A stretch of 64,000 nt of DNA from Collybiopsis luxurians FD-317 M1. Its lineage: Eukaryota; Basidiomycota; Agaricomycetes; Agaricales; Omphalotaceae. The notes under the pieces were generated by a model. The model saw only the letters and a program-made list of their open reading frames with translations, did no database searches and was not told the DNA's origin. Both the position numbers and the translations under genes were made by a program. The stretch lies in contig KN834763.1 in NCBI GenBank assembly GCA_000827265.1, positions 806,001 to 870,000 of the forward strand. The letters are read 5' to 3'. Of the stretch, positions 35,511 through 47,418 are shown in pieces (the first letter of the stretch is position 1; the number at the start of each line of letters is the position of its first letter).

Positions 35511-38500
35511 ATGGCAAGCTCACTGGATTTAGCTCCTCCAATATCATACTGGTCTGCTAAACGGCATTCGTCCTGCGGGAACCCAACCCCTCCCCCTCCG
35601 TGGTCACTCAAATCCACTTCTTGGCGTAATACTTCTTCGCTGCCCAACAAACTGAAAACAGCTAATGCTGCTTTGGTTCTATGTTTGAACATCGATGTCG
35701 ATCCTCCAGACGTTGTAAAGACTTCCCCTTGCGCTGTACTTGAATGCTGGGTTGATCCGCGCTCTATGCCTTCCTATAAGGCCCTCGAACATATCGGTGC
35801 CAACCTGAAACATCAGTTTGAAAATCTCAGCCTGAAAATACAGTATAAACCAATATTGGACCCATCGTTCGAAGATTTACGCAAAGCTTGCCAGCAGCTG
35901 CGAAAGCAGGCTAAAGATGACGCAGTTCTATTTCACTACAATGGCCATGGAGTTCCAAAGCCGACCTCCAGCGGAGAGTTGTGGTGCTTCAACCGTAATT
36001 ATACTCAGTATATTCCAGTTTCGCTGCAAGAGATACAAAACTGGCTCGGCTCGCCAGGTGTCTATATTTGGGACTGTTCTGCCGCTGGTCATCTTTTGCA
36101 CAACTTTAACGAGTTTGCTAAACGGCGAGATGAGGACATTAGACGAAGACATGGCGGCCAATTCCCTGAAGGAATGCTTCCTTTTACGCAAAGTCTTCAG
36201 CTTGCAGCCTGCGAAGCTCACGAAACACTCCCTACATGCCCCGATCTCCCCGCCGATATGTTCACGTCGTGTCTGACTTCTCCCATTGATATTGCTATTC
36301 GACATCACATAATTTCGAATAAAATAGATCTCAACATTGACGCCGCAGCTCATATGCCCGGGGATCTGAAGGATCGACGCACGCCTCTTGGAGAGCTCAA
36401 CTGGATCTTCACCGCCATCACGGATACTATTGCATGGACTACCTTTACCCCCGAGATATTCGCTCGACTCTATCGCAGTGACTTGCTCATCGCTTCCCTT
36501 TTCCGGAACTTTCTCTTAGCTGAAAGACTGATGAAAGGCTACAACTGTACGCCACATACATCCCCTCCCCTACCTGCAACAAATACCCACTCACTATGGG
36601 CTACTTGGGACCTTGCTCTGGACGCTTGTGTTCGGCAGCTTCCCGAAATGCTCGCCGCCAACGATGTACAGAGTCAACAAGCCTTTGAGGGTCCCAGGCC
36701 TCCTCCGTACCAATATGTCCCGAGCCGCTTTTTTGCAGACCAGCTGACGGCATTTGAAGTTTGGATTTCGAGAGGAGGCTCCGCTCTCACTCGCCGAGGT
36801 CCTCTGGCCCTTCCCTCAGGAACTTTATATGAGGCAGATTCAACGAATTCACCTCTTTCGCCTAATCTTGCCGCATCATGGTCTTCTAGTCCCCATCTTG
36901 TTCCACGGAAACCTCCTACTCAACTCCCTATTGTCCTTCAGGTTCTTCTCTCCCAGCCACATCGCCTACGTGCCCTCATTTTACTGTCACAGTTTGTCGA
37001 TCTAGGACCCTGGGCCGTCAATCTTGTATTAACGATAGGCATCTTCCCGTACATATCGAAACTTTTGCAAGCCCCTGGTCCTGATTTGAGACCTGTGCTC
37101 ATTTTCATATGGGCGCGGATTCTCGCTGTAGATCCCAGCGTTCAGGTTGATTTGTACAACAACGCCCAAGGGTATAAATACTTCTCAAAAATCCTGACCA
37201 GCACACGCGATCCATTGCCCAACACATCCGAACATCTCGCGATGTGTACTTTTATTCTCGCGTCGCTTGCCAGAGACTTTCCCAAAGGCCAACATGCGTG
37301 TTGGGAGGAGCAGGTTTTCGAGGCTTGCTTCAACCTTCTTGATGAGCCAGACTTTCTGTTGAGACAATGGAGCTGTCTTTGCATAGCTCAGATGTGGTGC
37401 GGTTTGGATCAAGGGAAGGCATTTGGGGTTGCCCGAGGGACACAGGACAAATTGATTAGTCTAATGTCGGACGATTCAGCAGAGGTGAGGTGTGCAGCAC
37501 TTTACGCTCTGGGTACATTCATGGGGGCCAGCGGATCAAAGTTGGAAACAGAAGGTACCAAGGGAGGGGGAGGCTCTGGCGCCATGTACGATCAAGACGA
37601 GAGGACGCATCTCAGGATGGAAGTTGTTATCGTTACCGGTGCTACTCTGGTCGTGCGGGAAGATGCTAGTCCTATGTGTCGGAAGGAGCTGGTTGTTCTT
37701 GTTAGCTGTCTGGTAAAAGAGTGGCGAGGCTATTTCGTTGTCTGTGCGTGGATATACTGGGAGGAAGAGCGGAAGCGTCGGCATGCTGCAGTATATCCTT
37801 ACTTGCCGAACAATCAGGATGAGGTGTCAGAACAGGCTCTCAGAGAGTGGCTCGAGTCAATCCCAGATGCTGGTTTTCGCGAAGAGTCACGGGTGCTGCT
37901 TTCGTCTTTCTACACCATTTTCGTTGTTCTTCTGGATCTCTCTGTAGATCCTTATAATGAGGTTGCGACGCAGGCGCAGACGGTGGTCGATTATATCATG
38001 GCGTTACTGTTAGAGTCCCCATTCACCAAGCTCGACGAAGCTAGCCTAGGGAGTCCACCTCTGGCGCCCAGCAACTATTTCAATCCAACACAACCCGAAC
38101 ATACGCATGCTCGTGTTCCACGCTCTCGCGTGAGCTCCGGGTCTTTGCAATCATCTCCTTCTGTTGCTTATCCGACTGTTGCACCTCCCTCACCCAGTAC
38201 CAGCTCCATGCGGGGCGAGATCCCTCTCCGACCAAGCTTGTCACGCACGGATACCATGACGAGTATCTCCAACACCGTATCTAACACAGTGAAGAGAACT
38301 TCTTCAATTGCTCATGCTCTGAAGAACCTAGCAGGCGGACTCGCTTTCCCACCTACGGAGGACTCATCTCGGACCGCATCACCTACTTTGTCTGTCTATC
38401 CTCACCCCCTCAACGGGACACATCTGTCTATTGGTGGTGGTGATATTTCCGAACTGTCAGAAGCTTCGCGTCCTCCTTCGCCCACATTCAATGTTGCTCA

Positions 38501-40514
38501 ATATGCCTCTCCGTATTCTCGTCCTGGTACTCCTACTCATAGTGATAGTCCATATTCACCGCATCTATCATCATCTTCTTCTCCCCGTTCGCCGAGTTTG
38601 CAATCCGAGTTCCCCTCTCAGCCCGTGCACGACTTCCGCCCTTCAGATGTGATGGAAGCGCTGATGGAGGAAGATATGGAGCGTTTGCGCGCTCGGAAGA
38701 AGTTGAGGAAAGGCATGAACGGATATCCGCACCAAGGGTATTATAATGGTCAGTATGGTATACCGAGCCCCAGTAATAGTACTTTCTCTGTCGACTCGAC
38801 GGCGAGTAGTGTTATACTGGGTCTTGGGACGGGTATGGGTATCCGTGACGTGTTGCCTCTGAAGAGCACTTTCTTTGATTGGTGCTCGGAATACTTTACG
38901 GAGCCCCAGATGAGGGTACGTCCCAGTCTTGAATCTGTTAGCCAGGTTCACTTATACTGAAGTGGTTCAATCTTCAAGCAAGCCGAAGCGGATGAACCCG
39001 GAAGTATTCAGTACAATTATCAGATCTGGAGACAGCAACGTAATGAACAAGTTGAGAATGAAACTCGATCTCAAGCAGAGGTTGCTTGTACGTGCTGTCT
39101 CGCGCCATCTCTTTGGATTTTTCTTACTAATCCACGTTCTCTAGCGAGTCGTCGCTGGGATCGAACAGTTGCAAATTTCCGCGGACCAGCTTATCCACTT
39201 AACATGGCTTTCCATTCTTACGATCAGCATCTTTTCGTAGCCAACGACACCGACGTTATAACGTTCGTGTATACAGTCTTGCATCACTAGGACCTCAGCT
39301 GATTCTTTATGCAGTGTTTGGGACTGGACTCACAAGAAGAGACTGAGGTCGTTCCGGAATGGTAATCAAGCAGGGACTAGTATAACTTCCCTTCATATTA
39401 TCAATCAGAATGTCGGTGGGATCATTACGACGGGTTCAGGTATGTTCCCTGTACCGAGCTTGAGCGACGACCGACTTGAATTATCTTTACAGCCGATGGT
39501 GTTGTACGCCTTTACCGTAATTACGATCCTTTACTGGACCCTGGCCCAGTTCAGATGGTCAGCTCGTTTAGAGCCTTAAACGAGATCGTACCCACACGAC
39601 ATGGCTCGGGAATGGTCATGGACTGGAAGCAATCTGCTGGTATATTGCTCGTTGGCGGAGATTCGAAGGTGGTCAAGGCATGGGATGCACAAACGGAACA
39701 GGGACTAGTGAGTATTTCTGGTCACATTGTGTGGTGTGCTTAACTTGTAATATCCTAGGATTTGGATACTGCGTCTGATGCACCTGTAACTTCGATCGCA
39801 TCAGACCCTGGGGCTACACAAACTTTTGTTGCCGGTTTTGGAGATGGCTGGATTAAAGTGTTCGATCGGCGCCTCGAAGAAGATGAGGCTATCATACAGA
39901 CGCATCGGGCACACAATTCCTGGGTTCAGAACGTCAAACCTCATCCCACTATGACATATCAGTTCCTCTCTGCAAGGTGACTTCCAAATAATGTCTCCGA
40001 TCGTTGTGGCTGAGAGTACGATTTTTATCAGTGTTGACGGTGAGGTCAAACTGTGGGACCTCCGTGGGCGAACCGACCGAGCCGTTACGATGTGGACTCT
40101 TATGCAAGACATTGGACTATCCGCTTTCGACGTCCACAGTACTGCCGAGGTATTCGCTGGGTAAGCTGTGGCTCTGAATAGCGGGCTAAAAGAACAGACT
40201 AATTGACGATCCCAAAGCACCTCTGCTATCACCAGTAGCAGCTATCGCTTACAGCGTCTTTGTTTTCGTTCGTTGGAACCTGAGCATGACGAGCCTCTGT
40301 CACAGTATAACGTTCCATCGGGACTGGTCAATGTACCAGCGAAGATCAACCCATCCCCATATATTCCGCGTGCTACTTCCTTTGTTTTCCATCCAACGGA
40401 GATGCTGTGTGGGGTTGGAGAGGCAGACGGTACTAGTGAGTCTTGGCATAATTTTCCTTCCTTAAACTAAAAATTAATTTTCCAGTCCGTATAATTGGCT
40501 GCAATCTTGCTTGA
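35511..40514 (+). CDS. KOG1: Raptor orthologue, TORC1 subunit
   Basis: This is the scaffold that presents substrates to TOR kinase in TORC1 at the vacuole/lysosome. The caspase-like RNC domain has VLFHYNGHGVPKPTSSGELW and VYIWDCSAAGHLLHNF, retaining the His/Cys pair. HEAT repeats follow (LPIVLQVLLSQPHRLRALIL, EVRCAALYALGTFMGASGSK). A long Ser/Pro linker lies at about 38060-38640. The C-terminal WD40 propeller is split among small exons from 38970: FRGPAYPLNMAFHSYDQHLF, MVMDWKQSAGILLVGGDSKV and VDGEVKLWDLRGRTDRAVTM. The last exon joins GEADGT to IRIIGCNLA and a TGA at 40514. ATG 35511 (MASSLDLAPPISYW) is used, but in-frame codons extend upstream (RGRSSDSSTEVEDELHRGAA), so the true N-terminus may be longer and begin in an earlier exon. 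Confidence 0.95.
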
Positions 40515-40740
40515 GAATATGCTATAGTACTAATATGTCTATTATAAACTGTACAGTCAATTGCTAGGCTATAATTCCATTTGCTGTGGTGGGGATTTCC
40601 GTAGCTTATCGTGACCGGACCGTCGGGATCCGCGTCGATAGAGTCAGAATTGTTTTTCGGCTTACCGTTGCTCCTACCTCAAAAGCCCAAATAATTTGGG
40701 CATCGATTGACTCTTCTTTCTTGTCGGAATCTCCGAACTA

Positions 40741-42019
40741 ATGTCGTCCAAAATATCACCTACGATTGTATCCCAGCCGAGGAAGATCAGGGTCGGTGTG
40801 CTGGGTGCTACAGGGACCGTTGGGCAGCGGTTCATCACACTGTTATCAGAGCATCCCTGGTTTGTGATTGAAGCACTTGGAGCAAGCGAGCGAAGTAAAG
40901 GGAAGAAGTACAAAGATGCTGTGAAATGGAAACAGACCATTCCATTGGCAGGTTTGGGACTTGGCGGTGTCGGAGTCGAAAAGCTAAGCTCGTCGGATTT
41001 GAGTGACGATGGAAGAATTGCCGACGTTGTTGTCAAAGGCTGCACGCCGCAAGAGTTCAGAAACTGCCAGATTGTTTTCAGTGGGCTTGATGCTGATGTC
41101 GCTGGCGATATCGGTGTGCATTTCTTTGGTCTTTTAGTGAATAAAGCCTAACAGATATTGCACAGAATCTGCCTTTAGATCTGCAGAGATTCCTATCTTT
41201 TCCAATGCAAAAAATTATCGCCGGGATCCTAATGTCCCCCTCATCGTCCCCCTTGTTAATCCCTCTCATCTTTCCATCATCCCTCAGCAGCGGCGTTTAC
41301 ATTCACCCACTCTGTCCAAGGGATTTATCGTCACTAACGCCAACTGCTCCACTACTGGCTATGTGATTCCCCTTGCCGCGCTCGAAAAAGCCTTTGGCCC
41401 GATCGAAAGCGTTCTAGTCACTACAATGCAAGCCATCTCTGGGGCCGGCTATCCAGGCGTTCCTTCTCTCGACATTCTTGGTAATGTCGTGCCGTATATT
41501 AGTGGAGAGGAGGAAAAGATTGAGTGGGAGACCCTAAAAATCCTAGGTGGTATTACCGAATCTGAAAGCGAGGTCGATGGTGATGGCACGCCCCTCAAAA
41601 CATTCGATATGCACCAGGCTGGTGGCCTGTCTCCATTGAGGGTCAGTGCCTCCTGTAATCGGGTACCGGTCGTCGATGGACACATGGAATGTGTATCTGT
41701 TCGATTCCATCGACGGCCACCCCCTTCTCCTCAGCAGGTGCGAGAAGCTCTTGCAGCGTTTACCCCCGAGATTCAAAGCCTGGGCTGTCCTTCCGCTCCG
41801 CGGAAAGCGATAGAAGTTTTTGAGGAGCCAGACAGACCTCAGCCACGATTGGACGTTAAAGGGAATCACAACGGCGCTGGGGTCAGTGTTGGGAGAGTAA
41901 GACAGTGTCAGGTTCTGGATGTCAAGTTTGTGGTGCTTTCTGACAATGTTAGCATCGGTGCAGCGACGAGCAGCATCATCAATGCTGAGTATGCGGTGCT
42001 GAAAGGCGTCGTCTCTTGA
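40741..42019 (+). CDS. HOM2: Aspartate-semialdehyde dehydrogenase
   Basis: The enzyme reduces beta-aspartyl phosphate to aspartate semialdehyde with NADPH, the second step toward threonine, methionine and isoleucine. The dinucleotide-binding motif GVLGATGTVGQRFITLLSEH is at residues ~18-37. The catalytic Cys sits in VTNANCSTTGYVIPLAALEK. The substrate-binding region includes QAISGAGYPGVPSLDILGNV and CNRVPVVDGHMECVSVRF. The intron at 41114-41165 joins VAGDI to ESAFRSAEIPIFSNAKNYRR. An alternative AG 11 nt upstream would break frame. The predicted length is 408 residues, slightly long for the family because of an insert around the RRPPPSPQQ segment. It lies 226 bp after KOG1 and 149 bp before the PEBP gene, all on the same strand. 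Confidence 0.95.
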
Positions 42020-42168
42020 TTAGTGCTATAGATTCAGTCTGTAGTATATAGATTTTCATTTCTAAAACCCATTAACAAGCCCAAGCCGTGCCAAGCCATC
42101 TTCAGTCACCATGCCGTTGTAAAGAGTTTCAGTTTCTTCTTTACTTTTCACTGTCATCTTTCTTCCAA

Positions 42169-43322
42169 ATGTTTGCTCTTCCAATCGTTCTCGCCCTTTC
42201 CATTCCTTTCATCGCCGCTCAGTCAAACGACACTGCGATTCAGATCGAAGCAATTGAGGCCCATTTTACTCAATCCGGCCTAGTCCCTGAGTTGCTGGCC
42301 AGTTTCAACCCCAGTGCGCTCCTTACCATCAATTTTGAAGGTAAGGATTTTCTGGTAATCGTTTTAGTTTGAGCGAAGGATAACCTCAATTCAACCAGGC
42401 GTTGGGGATGTCTCCCCTGGTCAAGCCCTCAGTCAAGACCGTAGGTGTCTGCCAATCTATATATTGTTCGGTCAACTTGACATGCCTTACGCTCACAGAG
42501 GTCGCGCCGACCCCTGCCGTCAAAATCACGGCGGCCAACTCCTCCGTCGATTTGAGCGGCAATTTCACATTGGCAATGGTCGATGCTGATATTGTTGGTT
42601 CCGATGAGTCTTCAGTTACTCGTCACTGGCTTGAAAATGGGGTAACCGTTTCTGGTACGTGTCATTGAACGACATACTCGTAATTGGTTCTCTAACAGAT
42701 CCGATGATGCCAGGCGGTCAAGTGTCTAACTCGTCTGCAACCGCCATCACCTCTTACGCTGGCCCAGCTCCGGCGGAAGGAAGTGGTCCCCATCGGTATG
42801 CTGTTTCCAATTCTTTTGGTCAAGAATCCAGAGTCCTGACCCCTGTTATAGTTATGTAGTGATCCTCCTGCAACAACCTACGTCGTTCAACCCTCCTTCC
42901 GATCTGCAACCCAATGCTGGTGTTGCCAAGTTTGACTTCAATGGATATGTCAAGGTATGGCAATATCAGTCTTTCTCAAGGAGTAATGTTTAATTCTTTT
43001 CCTTCAGCAATCTCAGCTTGGCCCCATTGTTGCGGTTCGTCCTTTTGTGCGGAATTTAACTTTTGGTTTTATTTAATGCCTTGTTCAGGCAAACTACTTT
43101 ACCGTTGAAGTCGGGACCAGTACCACGTCCATCTCTGCTACTTCTGCGGTACAATCGTCAACTCTTTCCCCTGTTTCTGGATCCGGCGCAACTGGGACCT
43201 CTGCATCGAGCTCTGCTGCAGCTAGCAGCACTGGGTCTGCCCAGAATGCCGCCTCTCTTTTGAAGGCTGGTCCCACTTCTCTTCTCTTTGCTGTGGCCGC
43301 GATAGCCATTGCTTTGTCGTAG
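42169..43322 (+). CDS. Secreted, probably GPI-anchored PEBP-family protein
   Basis: The fold is that of phosphatidylethanolamine-binding proteins (TFS1/RKIP relatives). ATG 42169 gives a clean signal peptide (MFALPIVLALSIPFIAAQ). The PEBP core has FTLAMVDADIVGSDESSVTR followed by HWLENGV, matching the DPDxP-region and HW elements. It also has GPHRYVVILLQQPTSFNPP, the conserved GxHRY strand, recovered only after splicing. After the core come KQSQLGPIVAANYFTVEVGT and a Ser/Thr/Ala/Gly-rich stretch. The C-terminal hydrophobic tail (LLFAVAAIAIALS) is typical of GPI addition. At least six short introns are present. Family members are usually cytosolic, so the secretory and GPI signals are the notable point. 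The ligand or partner is unknown; TFS1 inhibits carboxypeptidase Y in yeast. Confidence 0.88.
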
Positions 43323-44099
43323 ATTACCAGCCAAAACTCTAGAGCGGGACATTCCTCATAATTCATTCCTTACACATCGTATACTATCTAAGTACTAAAG
43401 TTGTTAATGTACCCGGAACTGATACTTTCGCAAAAAATCCTTTCGTTTGAGCGCATTTCTGGACCGTTCGTTCTCAAACTTTTTTTGCATACTAAATTAG
43501 AACTAATCGGTAGACTGATGAATTTTTTATGAGGATTGTCGAGCTTGGAAATGATCAGGGAATTTTTCAAGTGTTCAAATGGTGGGTTTTTCCATTTATA
43601 GTGCCGGGAAGCATGAAAAATGCTCGATTTAATTCGAGTTTTGGATATTGTGTTCTTTATGTCATTTGAAAGCATTTGAGCACCATCCGTAGATTTAAAA
43701 CAATGCAGATTTCTCTGAAACGAATTCGGACGAGGATGGTGAAAACAGTCATTTCCCATGGGCTTCGGAAAGCACCGGTCTGAGTATCAACTCCTGCTAT
43801 TCTGATGTCCTTTCTCAAGAGACAGCTTGCACAACCTTGAATGAACTTTCTGGGCTCTGAAAATTCTTAAGCTTGGTCAACTCAAAGCTTAACATGTATG
43901 TTTAACATCTCTCAAGTTTGAGTGGAGTTAACTAAGAATTGCAAAAGTTTTCCTATACTGACATTTTTGTTATCAACTCTGGTACATAGATAGCACCAGT
44001 AAACTCAAGTATGATAATTCCACTCTAGTGTCGAAAACATAAAGCAGATTTAAATTATACAGGACACTGTATAAACAAGACTCAAAGGAATAGATAGAC
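43323..44099. other. AT-rich convergent intergenic stretch
   Basis: There are no supported genes between the PEBP gene (+) and the RBM5-like gene (-). The stretch is AT-rich and includes the imperfect inverted repeat listed separately at 43862-43940. Confidence 0.55.
43862..43940. repeat. Imperfect inverted repeat, possible small MITE-like remnant
   Basis: The outer 8 bases (aattctta, 43862-43869) are matched by taagaatt at 43933-43940. Inner parts (ctcaaa/tttgag, aaca/tgtt types) pair imperfectly, so a hairpin of about 79 bp is possible. No clear target-site duplication or coding content is visible. The AT-rich setting makes chance pairing a real alternative. Confidence 0.35.
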
Positions 44100-46968
44100 T
44101 CAGGATCCACCATAACGCTCGCGAGCCTGTTGAACAGCTCCCATTCAGCGTTTGTTCCGTGTGTGTACGCAGAGCAGTCTTTTGAATTTGGATAAGCACA
44201 ACTCACCGACTCCTGGGCCATAGAAAGGTACCCCCCGCCACCATGTCCTTCTGTGAATTTGCCGACATCTTTGCCTTTGCTGGCGCCCAACCCGGCACCT
44301 TCAGCATAGACTGCGGTTTTTCTAAAAGCGAGCAACGTCAGCTTGAAAAATGTAAAGCATGATTGAATCATACATCGGGTCCACTCGACCTTCGCCATTG
44401 ACGCCAAGGCCCGTTCCTTCTCTCCACCCCATCATTTTGAGTAACTTGTTGCCGACATTGTTCTCATCCTGACCAGGATTCAAGGGAACTGATGGTGGAG
44501 GGGGTGGAGGGGGTGGACCTTCAGCTTGTTTCCTCTTCGAGACCTTGCCATTGTCAGCTTCAGGAAGAGGAATTTCGGGCTGATTAAACAGAGTTCGTCT
44601 CTCGAGAGCTCGATCTCGATACTTGGGTTGCTCAGAAGCCTTTCCTTGCTGCCGAGCTATCATCTTCTGCCGAGCTTCGTCTCGTAAATTGGCGTTCATA
44701 AATTTCGTCTGTTGAGGGTGTTGATATGACGCCGAGAGTAGAAAGAAGACGTAAGTCACAAGAAGAAAAAAATATTGTGAAGATAGCGAGCCTTATGAAG
44801 TTCTGATTCCTTGTTATGACGCTTGAGCTGATCAACGGACTTGAATTGACGGGAGCATAGCAAACAAGCGAGCGTGTTGACGTCCGAGAATTCAAATTCG
44901 TTTTCCGTTGGAGGTGTACCGGACGCAGGTGCATCCGCCGTGATCGATATAGCCACCTGTGTTTCCGCGGAAGCAAGCTGCTGCCGTGGGGAACATGTAC
45001 CAGTTTAATTATTGCAACGCAGGGGAAGCCATGAAAAGGGTTGATTACCGGAGTAGACGGAGACACTTTGGCAGGAGCATTCCCCGAAAGTTCTTCTTGA
45101 ACTTGATTCCACTTGGTAATGTTGTTGATAGTCTGCCAGCAACGCGGATCATAAGCAAATCGGAATAAATGACTTTACGTGCAGAGATGCTCAATCTGTC
45201 CCATAGATTACCTTCTTGCTCGCGATCAAAGGAGCAACGCCCTTTGGGTTATTCACTGTGTAGACCGGTCAGTTAAAAAAAACTCGAAGAGCGAAAAAAA
45301 AAAAAAGAAACCTGTGCTTCCAACGGCCAGGCTATCCTCCGCATCCTCACTTTCTTCATTTATGTCTTCAGAAGAAAATCCCAACGACAAGGGCTTGACA
45401 GGGGCTCCCAGAGCTGACGTACGTGGTTCAGAAGTAATTTAACTTGCAAAGATCCAGTGACATACCTGTAAGAGCCTTGGAAGGGCCTTTGTTGAAACTG
45501 AGTGTGACAGGCTTGTCGGACACAGGAAGCGCGGAAGGGGCAGGGGGCGCGATAGGTTTGAGAACAGGTTCTGAGCCGCATGTTAGACGACAGATTCATA
45601 TCTAAAGTAGTTTCCTACCCTTCTTTTTCTTTTCTTTCTTTTCTTTCCCAGTAGACGCTGCTGTCGGCTGGGGTGCTGCAACCTGAAATTCCAGCACTGC
45701 GACGGTAGACGTCTCATCCCAGTAGCGAACCCAGGTGCCTTCCACTCCTCCCAGTGCGAGCGATGAAGTGAGGCAAGTCTCGTCTCGCAACATTTTCTCC
45801 TGAATTGGCTGAAAAGAGTCGGGATGCGCAAAAGAGGCTGCGACAGGCCGATCGGATATGCGAAATCCAGCGGGGTGGATCTGAGGTGACATGCTGGCTG
45901 CAAGCACAGCAGCAGCCGACTAAAGAGAATGTTAATCTAGTCTCTGACAATTTGAAAAACAGCGACGGTACAGGTGTATCAATAAATTCCACAAAGGCAA
46001 ACCCAAAACTGGCCAAGGTGACTTTATCCTTTATGAGGATGATTCTCTTCATGCCTTTGGCGCCCTCTTTGCCGGATCCTGAAGAAGACCTCATCGCTTG
46101 ATGGATTGCCTGTGGTCCAGAAAGTGGATCAAGGCCCCTGAAGAGAAGGACAGGCGCTTGTGTATTTCCAATATCGCGAGTACCATCATTGGTATTTCCT
46201 CTAGAGCGGCCTTTTTCATGTGGCGTGGCACTTTGGGAGTAATCAATCTTGACTCTTCGTCCGTGTTGAGGCATTCCGGTTTCGAGACTTTTGTAAAATG
46301 CAGCAGTGGCGGTGGCGCCATGGGAAGCTGGAGGGGGCACTTGAACGAATGGAAATAGCGGGTCCACGAAAGCGCGAGCATGTTCAGAACTGCTGAATTG
46401 CGCAAAGCCAAAACCTTTGGAGGAACCTTGATAATCCAGACGTAGAGAGAGAGATTATGTCAATGCATGTAGAAAGCGGAATATACGAATGGGCAACTGC
46501 CTGTTGATCGCTCTCGGATGATTGTGACGGACTCTACACTGCATCCATGAGAATTGAGGTATGATTGCAACTGGTTAAATACTGATATTGAGCAAAATAG
46601 GTCATGAGAGCGTAAAAGGCGCGACGGACATCGGACTCGGTAAAGTCTGGATCGAGGCCGAGAAATATGACATGGGGACTAGGTTCGGAGGGTTGCAGTC
46701 GTTTCTTGGGGTAGCCGCCAGCGGCACCGCGACCTTGTTGGCCTTGGGAATGGTCCTGACCATATTCCTCGTACGCCTGAGAAGGGTCATAGCCTTGATA
46801 TCCCTGAGACGGAGGTGAACAGAGGATGATTAATGAAGAGAATGAGCGAGCACATACTCCATCGTTAAATTTTCTGCGCTTTCCTTGAGCATGATAATCT
46901 TCCTCCCTTGGATGGTAATTCTGTCGAGTATCGTTAAATTTCCCTCTATCCCATTCGCGGTTGTCCAT
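44100..46968 (-). CDS. RBM5/RBM10-like RNA-binding protein (RRM, C2H2 zinc finger, G-patch)
   Basis: This is a nuclear pre-mRNA splicing factor by family. ATG 46968 (MDNREWDRGKFNDTRQNY) opens a Gly/Gln/Tyr-rich N-terminus. RRM1 has PHVIFLGLDPDFTESD, spliced to LQSYLNSHGCSVESVTIIRE and then GFGFAQFSSSEHARAFVDP. RRM2 has APVLLFRGLDPLSGPQAIHQ and FGFAFVEFIDTP. A region with WVRYWDETSTVAVLEFQVA, a Lys-rich stretch, and a C2H2 finger (ACLLCSRQFKSVDQLKRHNK) follow. The G-patch is GNKLLKMMGWREGTGLGVNG, and the end is AQES spliced to ARERYGGS and a TGA at 44100. This order matches RBM5/10. A longer in-frame ATG at 47055 would overlap NDUFB4 exon 1 antisense and is less likely. Confidence 0.9.
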
Positions 46969-47040
46969 GATAGGTGATGGTGGTCGAGAGTCAAGAAGTG
47001 AATAAACAAAAAACCAAACAATCCTTGAATTCGCACCACC
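46969..47040. promoter_or_regulatory. 72-bp divergent promoter, RBM5-like / NDUFB4
   Basis: Only 72 bp separate the two head-to-head start codons (46968 on the minus strand, 47041 on the plus strand). Both transcripts must therefore initiate within this gap or inside the neighbouring gene. The stretch is mixed in composition, with caccacc repeats next to the NDUFB4 ATG and no obvious TATA box. Confidence 0.6.
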
Positions 47041-47412
47041 ATGGCCGAGGGACATGGCAAGTATACGTTAGGAACTGGCATTTTGCTTCACTGACCGACT
47101 CGTATAGGTCCTTTCAAACCTGATGCTGCCGTTGAAAATTCCAATTTATGGGTCTGTGACGCCGTTTACAGCCAGTTCTTGCGTATGCTGAACGATCCAC
47201 ACAGCGCGAACAACATTATCTTCGTTTTCGATGGACTCCAAAAACCGCTAGGGCTGCTATTCTAGGCGTCGTGGTGTTCCCAATAGCTGTATATTCTGCA
47301 GTGAATTACACGACGGTACGTGTTCGCTCTGCCATTCATTTAGATACTGACACTTTCGTAGTCCCGGTGGTCTTGGAATGCAAAACTCAAAGGGCAATCT
47401 CTGGCCAAATAA
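47041..47412 (+). CDS. NADH:ubiquinone oxidoreductase B15/NDUFB4-like subunit
   Basis: This is an accessory subunit of mitochondrial complex I in the inner membrane. Four tiny exons give 73 residues: 47041-47056, 47108-47151, 47205-47315 and 47362-47412. Exon 1 plus 2 reads MAEGHGPFKPDAAVENSNLW. Exon 3 reads REQHYLRFRWTPKTARAAIL then GVVVFPIAVYSAVNYTT, a single membrane segment. Exon 4 reads SRWSWNAKLKGQSLAK. The HGPFKPDPA-type N-terminus, FRWTPKT and the KLKGQSLA ending match the family. The first intron must use a GC donor (GCAAGT), because the overlapping GT donor shifts frame into a stop. The stop lies 6 bp from the COQ7 stop on the other strand. Confidence 0.85.
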
Positions 47413-47418
47413 CCTGTA

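Noticed and set aside
46440..46530. Third GC-AG intron, in RRM1 of the RBM5-like gene
   Set aside because: A GT donor three nucleotides downstream also keeps frame and adds only one Ser, so the non-canonical site is not required.
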